Positions 55,593 to 64,000 of a DNA stretch of 64,000 nt are shown piece after piece. The notes below the pieces were generated by a model. It worked only from the letters and a program-made list of their open reading frames with translations, made no database searches and was not told the DNA's origin. Numbering within the stretch: position 1 is the stretch's first letter; every line of letters starts with the position of its first letter. The DNA comes from Syngnathus acus. Taxonomy: Eukaryota > Chordata > Actinopteri > Syngnathiformes > Syngnathidae. Both the position numbers and the translations under genes were made by a program. Location of the stretch: positions 620,001 through 684,000 of the forward strand of contig NC_051100.1 of assembly GCF_901709675.1 (NCBI RefSeq), written 5' to 3'.

Positions 55593-55819
55593 TAATAAAG
55601 TGGCCTGTTATTAGGTACACTTGAAAATGGCGGTGTACCTAATGGAGTGTCCGTGTGATTCCCTCGTTAAGCGCACCTGCGGGAAAAGTTTTTGGTCACT
55701 TTCACGTTCCGCAGGAGCTAAAACTTTTCACGCAGGTGCGCTTAACGAGGGAATCACATGGACACTCCATTAGGTACACCGCCATTTTCAAGTGTACCTA
55801 ATAACAGGCCACTTTATTA
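55593..55819. repeat. Near-complete 227-bp palindrome 1, loop inverted
   Basis: The arms extend outward from the hairpin through GTGTACCTAA and GGCCACTTTATTA, about 100 bp each side. The central loop reads TTTGGTCACTTTCACGTTCC, the reverse complement of the loop in other units, so the interior is flipped relative to its neighbours. Confidence 0.9.
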
Positions 55820-55894
55820 TCTTGGAAAACATGTTGGAATGCGGCCCCGAGGACTAGAGCTTGACACCTGTGACCTTTGCCCATGATATTTCCC

Positions 55895-56121
55895 TAATAA
55901 AGTGGCCTGTTATTAGGTACACTTGAAAATGGCGGTGTACCTAATGGAGTGTCCGTGTGATTCCCTCGTTAAGCGCACCTGCGTGAAAAGTTTTAGCTCC
56001 TGCGGAACGTGAAAGTGACCAAAAACTTTTCACGCAGGTGCGCTTAACGAGGGAATCGCAGGGACACTCCATTAGGTACACCGCCATTTTCAAGTGTACC
56101 TAATAACAGGCCACTTTATTA
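55895..56121. repeat. Near-complete 227-bp palindrome 2
   Basis: Same extended symmetry as palindrome 1 but with the usual loop orientation. TAATAAAGTGGCCTGTTATT on the left mirrors AATAACAGGCCACTTTATTA on the right. Confidence 0.9.
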
Positions 56122-59100
56122 TCTTGGAAAACATGTTGGAATGCGGCCCCGAGGACTAGAGCTTGACACCTGTGACCTTTGACCATGCTATTTCCCTAAT
56201 AAAGTGGCCAGTTATTAGGTACACTTGAAAATGGCGGTGTACCTAATGGAGTGTCCGTGTGATTCCCTCGTTAAGCGCACCTGCGTGAAAAGTTTTAGCT
56301 CCTGCGGAACGTGAAAGTGACCAAAAACTTTTCACGCAGGTGCGCTTAACGAGGGTTACTTGGAAAACATGTTGGAACGCGGCCCCGAGGACTAGAGCTT
56401 GACACCTGTGACCTTTGACCATGATATTTCCCTAATAAAGTGGCCTGTTCTTAGGTACACTTGAAAATGGCGGTGTACCTAATGGAGTGTCCAAGTGAAG
56501 GTCACAGATCCAACAGCCAATCATAAAGTGGGGGTGAGGGCGGGTGTGGCACCATCTAGTGTCCAAGTGACTTAGGTACACCTGTAAATGGCGGTGTACC
56601 TAATGGAGTGTCCGTGTGATTCCCTCGTTAAGTGCACCTGCGTGAAAAGTTTTAGCTCTTGCTGAACGTGAAAGTAGCTAAAACTTTTCACGCAGGTGCG
56701 CTTAACGAGGGTCACTTGGAAAACATGTTGGAACGCGGCCCCGAGGACTAGAGCTTGACACCTGTGACCTTTGACCATGATATTTCCCTAATAAAGTGGC
56801 CTGTTATTAGGTACACTTGGAAATGGCGGCGTGGCTAATGGAGTGTCCAAGTGAAGGTCACAGATCCAACAGCCAATCATAAAGTGGGGGTGAGGGGGGG
56901 TGGCACCATCTAGTGTCCAAGTGACGTAGGTACACCTGTAAATGGCGGTGTACCTAATGGAGTGTCTGTGTGATTCCCTCGTTAAGCGCACCTGCGTGAA
57001 AAGTTTTAGCTCCTGCGGAACGTGAAAGTGACCAAAAACTTTTCACGCAGGTGCGCTTAACGAGGGTCACTTGGAAAACATGTTGGAACGCGGCCCCGAG
57101 GACTAGAGCTTGACACCTGGGACCTTTGACCATGATATTTCCCTAATAAAGTGGCCTGTTATTAGGTACACTTGAAAATGGCGGTGTACCTAATGGAGTG
57201 TCCAAGTGAAGGTCACAGATCCAACGGCCAATCATAAGGTGGGGGTGGCACCATCTAGTGTCCAAGTGACGAAGGTACACCTGTAAATGGCGGTGTACCT
57301 AATGGAGTGTCCGTGTGATTCCCTCGTTAAGTGCACCTGCGTGAAAAGTTTTAGCTCTTGCTGAACGTGAAAGTAGCTAAAACTTTTCACGCAGGTGCGC
57401 TTAACGAGGGTCACTTGGAAAACATGTTGGAACGCGGCCCCGAGGACTAGAGCTTGACACCTGGGACCTTTGACCATGATATTTCCCTAATAAAGTGGCC
57501 TGTTCTTAGGTACACTTGAAAATGGCGGTGTACCTAATGGAGTGTCCAAGTGAAGGTCACAGATCCAACAGCCAATCATAAAGTGGGGGTGAGGGCGGGT
57601 GTGGCACCATCTAGTGTCCAAGTGACTTAGGTACACCTGTAAATGGCGGTGTACCTAATGGAGTGTCCGTGTGATTCCCTCGTTAAGTGCACCTGCGTGA
57701 AAAGTTTTAGCTCTTGCTGAACGTGAAAGTAGCTAAAACTTTTCACGCAGGTGCGCTTAACGAGGGTCACTTGGAAAACATGTTGGAACGCGGCCCCCGA
57801 GGACTAGAGCTTGACACCTGGGACCTTTGACCATGATATTTCCCTAATAAAGTGGCCTGTTATTAGGTACACTTGAAAATGGCGGTGTACCTAATGGAGT
57901 GTCCAAGTGAAGGTCACAGATCCAACAGCCAATCATAAAGTGGGGGTGAGGGCGGGTGTGGCACCATCTAGTGTCCACGTGACGTAGGTACACCTGTAAA
58001 TGGCGGTGTACCTAATGGAGTGTCCGTGTGATTCCCTCGTTAAGTGCACCTGCGTGAAAAGTTTTAGCTCCTGCTGAACGTGAAAGTAGCTAAAACTTTT
58101 CACGCAGGTGCGCTTAACGAGGGTAACTTGGAAAACATGTTGGAACGCGGCCCCGAGGACTAGAGCTTGACACCTGTGACCTTTGACCATGATATTTCCC
58201 TAATAAAGTGGCCTGTTCTTAGGTACACTTGAAAATGGCGGTGTACCTAATGGAGTGTCCAAGTGAAGGTCACAGATCCAACAGCCAATCATAAAGTGGG
58301 GGTGAGGGCGGGTGTGGCACCATCTAGTGTCCAAGTGACTTAGGTACACCTGTAAATGGCGGTGTACCTAATGGAGTGTCCGTGTGATTCCCTCGTTAAG
58401 TGCACCTGCGTGAAAAGTTTTAGCTCTTGCTGAACGTGAAAGTAGCTAAAACTTTTCACGCAGGTGCGCTTAACGAGGGTCACTTGGAAAACATGTTGGA
58501 ACGCGGCCCCGAGGACTAGAGCTTGACACCTGGGACCTTTGACCATGATATTTCCCTAATAAAGTGGCCTGTTCTTAGGTACACTTGAAAATGGCGGTGT
58601 ACCTAATGGAGTGTCCAAGTGAAGGTCACAGATCCAACAGCCAATCATAAAGTGGGGGTGAGGGCGGGTGTGGCACCATCTAGTGTCCAAGTGACTTAGG
58701 TACACCTGTAAATGGCGGTGTACCTAATGGAGTGTCCGTGTGATTCCCTCGTTAAGTGCACCTGCGTGAAAAGTTTTAGCTCTTGCTGAACGTGAAAGTA
58801 GCTAAAACTTTTCACGCAGGTGCGCTTAACGAGGGTCACTTGGAAAACATGTTGGAACGCGGCCCCGAGGACTAGAGCTTGACACCTGGGACCTTTGACC
58901 ATGATATTTCCCTAATAAAGTGGCCTGTTATTAGGTACACTTGAAAATGGCGGTGTACCTAATGGAGTGTCCAAGTGAAGGTCACAGATCCAACAGCCAA
59001 TCATAAAGTGGGGGTGAGGGCGGGTGTGGCACCATCTAGTGTCCACGTGACGTAGGTACACCTGTAAATGGCGGTGTACCTAATGGAGTGTCCGTGTGAT

Positions 59101-60797
59101 TCCCTCGTTAAGTGCACCTGCGTGAAAAGTTTTAGCTCCTGCTGAACGTGAAAGTAGCTAAAACTTTTCACGCAGGTGCGCTTAACGAGGGTAACTTGGA
59201 AAACATGTTGGAACGCGGCCCCGAGGACTAGAGCTTGACACCTGTGACCTTTGACCATGATATTTCCCTAATAAAGTGGCCTGTTCTTAGGTACACTTGA
59301 AAATGGCGGTGTACCTAATGGAGTGTCCAAGTGAAGGTCACAGATCCAACAGCCAATCATAAAGTGGGGGTGAGGGCGGGTGTGGCACCATCTAGTGTCC
59401 AAGTGACTTAGGTACACCTGTAAATGGCGGTGTACCTAATGGAGTGTCCGTGTGATTCCCTCGTTAAGTGCACCTGCGTGAAAAGTTTTAGCTCTTGCTG
59501 AACGTGAAAGTAGCTAAAACTTTTCACGCAGGTGCGCTTAACGAGGGTCACTTGGAAAACATGTTGGAACGCGGCCCCGAGGACTAGAGCTTGACACCTG
59601 TGACCTTTGACCATGATATTTCCCTAATAAAGTGGCCTGTTATTAGGTACACTTGGAAATGGCGGCGTGGCTAATGGAGTGTCCAAGTGAAGGTCACAGA
59701 TCCAACAGCCAATCATAAAGTGGGGGTGAGGGGGGGGTGGCACCATCTAGTGTCCAAGTGACGTAGGTACACCTGTAAATGGCGGTGTACCTAATGGAGT
59801 GTCTGTGTGATTCCCTCGTTAAGCGCACCTGCGTGAAAAGTTTTAGCTCCTGCGGAACGTGAAAGTGACCAAAAACTTTTCACGCAGGTGCGCTTAACGA
59901 GGGTCACTTGGAAAACATGTTGGATTGCGGCCCCGAGGACTAGAGCTTGACACCTGTGACCTTTGCCCATGATATTTCCCTAATAAAGTGGCCTGTTATT
60001 AGGTACACCTGTAAATGGCGGTGTACCTAATGGAGTGTCCAAGTGAAGGTCACAGATCCAACGGCCAATCATAAGGTGGGGGTGGCACCATCTAGTGTCC
60101 AAGTGACGAAGGTACACCTGTAAATGGCGGTGTACCTAATGGAGTGTCCGTGTGATTCCCTCGTTAAGTGCACCTGCGTGAAAAGTTTTAGCTCTTGCTG
60201 AACGTGAAAGTAGCTAAAACTTTTCACGCAGGTGCGCTTAACGAGGGTCACTTGGAAAACATGTTGGAACGCGGCCCCGAGGACTAGGGCTTGACACCTG
60301 TGACCTTTGCCCATGATATTTCCCTAATAAAGTGGCCTGTTATTAGGTACACTTGAAAATGGCGGTGTACCTAATGGAGTGTCCGTGTGATTCCCTCGTT
60401 AAGCGCACCTGCGTGAAAAGTTTTAGCTCCTGCGGAACGTGAAAGTGACCAAAAACTTTTCACGCAGGTGCGCTTAACGAGGGTCACTTGGAAAACATGT
60501 TGGAACGCGGCCCCGAGGACTAGGGCTTGACACCTGTGACCTTTGCCCATGATATTTCCCTAATAAAGTGGCCTGTTATTAGGTACACTTGAAAATGGCG
60601 GTGTACCTAATGGAGTGTCCGTGTGATTCCCTCGTTAAGCGCACCTGCGTGAAAAGTTTTAGCTCTTGCTGAACGTGAAAGTAGCTAAAACTTTTCACGC
60701 AGGTGCGCTTAACGAGGGTCACTTGGAAAACATGTTGGAACGCGGCCCCGAGGACTAGAGCTTGACACCTGTGACCTTTGCCCATGATATTTCCCTC

Positions 60798-61022
60798 ATA
60801 AAGTGGCCTGTTATTAGGTACACTTGAAAATGGCGGTGTACCTAATGGAGTGTCCGTGTGATTCCCTCGTTAAGCGCACCTGCGTGAAAAGTTTTAGCTC
60901 CTGCGGAACGTGAAAGTGACCAAAAACTTTTCACGCAGGTGCGCTTAACGAGGGAATCACATGGACACTCCATTAGGTACACCGCCATTTTCAAGTGTAC
61001 CTAATAACAGGCCACTTTATTA
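60798..61022. repeat. Near-complete 225-bp palindrome 3 at array end
   Basis: The last hairpin of the array regains full outward symmetry, like the first two. The internal units have lost the right outer arm: after CTTAACGAGGG they continue with TCACTTGG or TAACTTGG. Confidence 0.9.
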
Positions 61023-61109
61023 TCTTGGAAAACATGTTGGAATGCGGCCCTTCTAAAGCTGCAGTTCTAAACTGGAATGCACATGACTAGTACAAAAGAG
61101 TGCAGACGG

Positions 61110-61300
61110 CCAAGGTCTGATGGGTCGAAATAGTCAACTGGTTAGTGACACGGGCTCTTGCTCAGTGAGAACTTGGTTCGATCCCAGGTGTGAGCACATA
61201 CCAACTTGTGCTTTTAGAATTGGAACCTCGCTTTGTATAAGTGGACGCATATTCAAACAATTCATTTTTCATTCATTTATTTTTTTTACCTCGTGTATGG
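61110..61300 (+). mobile_element. tRNA-derived SINE near right end of hairpin array
   Basis: The A box TAGTCAACTGG (61131-61141) and B box GGTTCGATCCC (61175-61185) both fit Pol III consensus at tRNA-like spacing. The tail runs through ATTCATTTTTCATTCATTTA into a T-rich end. Acceptor-stem pairing is absent, so this is a SINE head and not a tRNA gene. Confidence 0.6.
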
Positions 61301-61311
61301 TACCTATTGAA

Positions 61312-61490
61312 GTGTCCATGAGGTGTACCTAATCACAGGCCACTTCATTAGGGAAAAAGCTGAAGTGAAAGTGCCACACCCACCCTCACCCCCACTTCCT
61401 GATTGGCTGTTTGATCTATGACGTCATTCGGACACTCCATTAGGTACACCGCCATTTTCAGGTGTACCTAATCACAGGCCACTTTCATGC
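61312..61490 (-). repeat. Inverted copy of the array's first unit
   Basis: This is the reverse complement of the 55315-55480 type unit: GTACCTAATCACAGGCCACT, CACCCTCACCCCCACTTCC, TGATTGGCTGTTTGATC and ACTCCATTAGGTACACCGCC. It mirrors the left end, so the whole element is symmetrical. Confidence 0.9.
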
Positions 61491-62213
61491 CCAAAAAAAT
61501 AAAAACAAGGAATAAAACACCAGACAAGTTTTAACAGGTTTTAATGTTTATTAAAATATTAATAAAAGTACATTTCAAACCAGCAATCTAATGTGAAATT
61601 GCAGTAGATATATTGGATAACAAAATGTAGGCGTATATATGCATACACGTTATTTTAAGTGTTATAAAATCAAGATGACCCAAAGAAAAGCATCATCTCC
61701 CCGTTTTTGCATAACGGCGCATGCCTTCATGCAATAAAGTTAGCCGTTAGCCTGGAGAAAACGTGCATAAAAGAAGTGGTGTTTCAGTGAGTGGTTCTTT
61801 CTTTCCTTGGCAAATCGTAAATCGACATTCTGGCTTACATCGTTAACGCCAGGAGGGAGACGCAACACGTTCACTGACTGAACCGTTGATGCACGGGAAG
61901 GAAGGCTGGAAGGAAGGAAGGCAGTTGACCCATTGACTCGTTCGCTAACGGGAAAGTCGGGATTCGTTCCGTCACTGATCCGTTCTCGCGATGAACTGGA
62001 AATGCAAATGACTGACTCGTTGACTCACAGCTCCGTTCAGTTGGTGAACGGGAAATGCAATTCACGACTCGTTCGTGAACGGGAAGTGACGTCATTTTCT
62101 TCGTTTTGTTTTACGGCGAGGTGGCACCAGCTTCAATGCGCATTACCGACACCTACTGGTTGAAGTCATATGAACTAAAACTCTCGTTCACTGAAAAGAT
62201 TCGTTCTTTTCAA
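61491..62213 (-). repeat. Right inverted arm of foldback-like element
   Basis: Reverse complement of 54431-55183. It ends at CACTGAAAAGATTCGTTCTT-TTC and is cut off there by the LINE tail. The outermost about 20-30 bp seen at the left end (the GAGTGAACGATTCGTT area) are not recovered on the far side of the LINE. Confidence 0.9.
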
Positions 62214-62840
62214 AGTCAAAGTCAAAGTCAAAGTCAGCTTTATTGTCAATCCCTTCATACGTCAAGACACACAAAGAAACCGAAATTCCGTTTCCTCCAT
62301 CCCACGGTGACGAGACATACAAGTAGGCGACACAAAACAAAAACAAGTAGGCACAAACCATAAATAATAAATAATAAATAAAATAAAATGAGCGATGAAT
62401 AAAAACAGACCAATAACCCATTGAATATGAGGGGCAAAACCGAGCCAGTGAGCATACAGCAAGAACAGGACGCTACGCTGAAAGGGGGAGCGAGTTCAGG
62501 ATCCTAACAGCCTGGAGTACGAAGCTGTTGGAAAGTCTGGTGGTGCGGGAGCGCAGGCTCCTGTACCGCCTCCCAGAGGGCAGAAGTTCAAACAAAGGGT
62601 GAGCGGGGTGACTCACATCACTCACAATCTTGGTCGCCTTGCGGGTGAGATGGGAGGTGTAAATGTCCTTCAAGGAGGGGAGAGAAGCACCAATAGTCTT
62701 ACTAGCCGTTTTCACAATGCGCTGCAGGGCCTTCAAGTCTTGGTCAGTGCAGCTGCCACCCCAGACAGCAATACAGCTGGAGAGGACGCTCTCAATGGTG
62801 CCGCGGTAAAACGTAGTCATGACGGCCGGAGGAGTTTGAA
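62213..62840 (-). mobile_element. 5'-truncated LINE (non-LTR retrotransposon) 3' end
   Basis: The minus-strand frame from about 62835 to the stop at 62473 encodes TFYRGTIESVLSSCIAVWGG, LQRIVKTASKTIG, DIYTSHLTRKATKIV, HPLFELLPSGRRYRSLRSRT and LNSLPL. This is the C-terminal tail that follows the reverse transcriptase in common fish LINEs. The 3' UTR runs to a (GACTTT)4 tail at 62213-62237. The rest of the element is missing, as expected of truncated retrotransposition. Confidence 0.85.
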
Positions 62841-62879
62841 CACTACCGTCCGTCAATGTGCCCAACCGCTCGGCCATCC

Positions 62880-63904
62880 ATCGGTGCTTCGAAATAACTT
62901 TGTTCTATGGCTCCACATGTCTTCAGCACGGCAAACGTTTGTGCCGGTCCACCATATGAAGTAAATGACGGGATTTGTTTTACCTCATCTAATATGTATC
63001 AAGCATAAGAGGAAAAAAAAAAAAACTTGCTAAACGCACATGAATTTGATAATTATCCACAAGTACTATGTGACATTCAGAAGGCAGCATAATTCGATCG
63101 AGTTGATATTTGAAGACTGTAAAATGAAAAAAGAAAACACCATGGTGCAGAGGAAAGTGGTGCCATGATAAAATTGGAAACATGATTATTAAGTTTGTTG
63201 ATGTCCTGAAAGAAAGCCTCTTCTGAATTGCAGTGGTGGAAGTGAATCCTTCTTCAAATGTTTTATGATGCCAATTGTCAATACAATTAGTCCAGATTGT
63301 TGAATGAAAGGCGAGCCACAGATCAGAGACTGTTTTAAGATCACTTTATAAAATTCCAAATTTAACAAAAGGTCTTAAGTTCATTTGGAAGCATTAGCAA
63401 AATTGCATTATCACATTAAAGTAAAAAATGATTCCATGTAGGTTATTGAGGATTGTCCTCCAAAAGAAGAAATTAAACAGAAGCATCAATTCAAAAGAAG
63501 CAATAGTACAAAACTGAGGCACTGCAAAGTACACATTGGCGCAATAAACTTTTGAGTTGACCAGTGCATCTGCAAGTTTCTCCAAAGACCCGTTGACAAA
63601 TTCAATGATATTCAAGCTATGGTTCTTTAAACACACCAACCAACCAACCAAGCAAAAAAAAGTCTCCAAAGGGAATAGAAACTACGAGTAGCTAGTCCAA
63701 ATGGGCCATTACAACAAGACACAACCAAAGAGGCCTGACCTCCTTTGGCTTTCGAGCAGTGGCTCTTACAGACAACGGGAATGTGCAATGAACAGTCTGA
63801 ATGTTTCAACTAATCAGTCCATGCTCACATTCGGGCACAATCCATCCATCCATCCATCCATCCATCCATCATGCGTTCTCCACCCATTCTGCCCTTTGGT
63901 CCAT
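62880..63904 (-). other. 3' flank / probable 3' UTR of the cadherin gene
   Basis: AT-rich sequence lying downstream of the cadherin stop on the minus strand. It includes a (CCAT)n run at 63841-63870. No canonical AATAAA was found on the minus strand; TATAAA near 63343 is the closest. Nothing else is recognised. Confidence 0.4.
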
Positions 63905-64000
63905 TTACAGCATGTCGTCATCTTCTCCTCCCCCGAACATATCAGAGAGCTTTTTGAAGCGAGGCCCCCAGTCGCCGAGGTGGTCGTAGTCCTGGTCGCC
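63905..64000 (-). CDS. Classical cadherin, last 31 codons (partial, runs off window)
   Basis: Reading left from the window edge, the frame encodes [20 protein letters not shown] followed by [11 protein letters not shown] and a TAA at 63905-63907. [23 protein letters not shown] is the C-terminal signature of classical cadherin tails, within the beta-catenin-binding region, so the product is a plasma-membrane adhesion protein. Type I members (CDH1, CDH2, CDH4) fit best, but the paralogue cannot be chosen from 31 residues. Known tails usually end near GGGEDD; the extra Asp-Met-Leu is unusual. Human synteny predicts FAM98A here, so local order differs. Confidence 0.85.
   Translation of the reverse strand, partial: GDQDYDHLGDWGPRFKKLSDMFGGGEDDDML

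Larger units (their letters stand above)
55315..61049. repeat. Tandem array of hairpin-forming units (17 hairpins)
   Basis: Hairpins start (CCCTCGTTAAG) at 55661, 55963, 56265, 56622, 56975, 57321, 57677, 58034, 58390, 58745, 59102, 59458, 59813, 60158, 60393, 60629 and 60864. Spacing is about 302, 345-357 or 235 bp. Module B (about 235 bp) holds TTAGGTACAC...GTGTACCTAATGG, the hairpin, and CTTGGAAAACATGTTGGAA...AATAAAGTGGCCTG. Module A (about 120 bp) holds another GTACAC/GTACCTAA pair plus CAGCCAATCATAAAGTGGGG and is absent from the 235-bp units. Each hairpin has 32-36 bp arms, perfect or with one mismatch, around an 18-27 nt loop. The first two units (55315-55600) lack the hairpin. I see no transposase or other credible gene inside. 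Confidence 0.95.

Noticed and set aside
56572-60785. Repeated minus-strand protein-like frames in the hairpin array treated as a gene family
   Set aside because: They span inverted repeats and are near-identical because the DNA units are; there is no start context, domain or codon-level conservation. Kept only as a low-interest test.
55315-61049. CRISPR array
   Set aside because: Units are 235-357 bp of contiguous repeat with no unique spacers, in a vertebrate genome.
61120-61200. Functional tRNA gene
   Set aside because: A and B boxes are present but the ends do not pair as an acceptor stem; a SINE head is the better reading.

Overview
The window is vertebrate nuclear DNA, almost certainly from a ray-finned (teleost-type) fish. 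Genes are split into many short GT-AG exons, introns are compact, tetranucleotide microsatellites are very dense, and several fragments look like common teleost transposons. The species cannot be named from sequence alone.

Layout. (1) 1173-16787 (+): complete TTC27, 20 coding exons, 840 residues. (2) 17115-18482 (-): an intronless coiled-coil reading frame broken by one stop and two frame changes, lying tail-to-tail with TTC27; I could not assign it to a family. (3) 19967-43377 (+): complete LTBP1 (long form), 30 coding exons, 1520 residues. (4) 48778-53619 (+): complete RASGRP3, 16 coding exons, 692 residues, with one intron that reads as a U12-type AT-AC intron. (5) about 54431-62213: a foldback-like composite element with 0.72-0.75 kb inverted arms around about 5.7 kb of tandem, hairpin-forming units. 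A tRNA-derived SINE sits inside it and a truncated LINE abuts its right end. (6) 63905-64000 (-): the last coding exon piece of a classical cadherin, running off the window edge.

The order TTC27-LTBP1-RASGRP3 is the same as on human 2p22.3, which supports the three identifications. In human the next gene is FAM98A; here it is a cadherin on the opposite strand, so synteny breaks across the foldback element. The genes do not form a pathway. TTC27 is an intracellular TPR protein, LTBP1 is a secreted matrix protein that tethers latent TGF-beta, and RASGRP3 is a diacylglycerol/calcium-regulated Ras/Rap exchange factor.

The most unusual items are the palindrome-array foldback element, the AT-AC intron, long CCTG-family arrays in introns of TTC27 and LTBP1 (some starting within about 15 nt of splice donors), an LTBP1 with three fewer EGF modules than human, and the broken coiled-coil gene. 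Exon boundaries were set by hand from splice signals, reading phase and remembered human protein sequences; no alignment was run.
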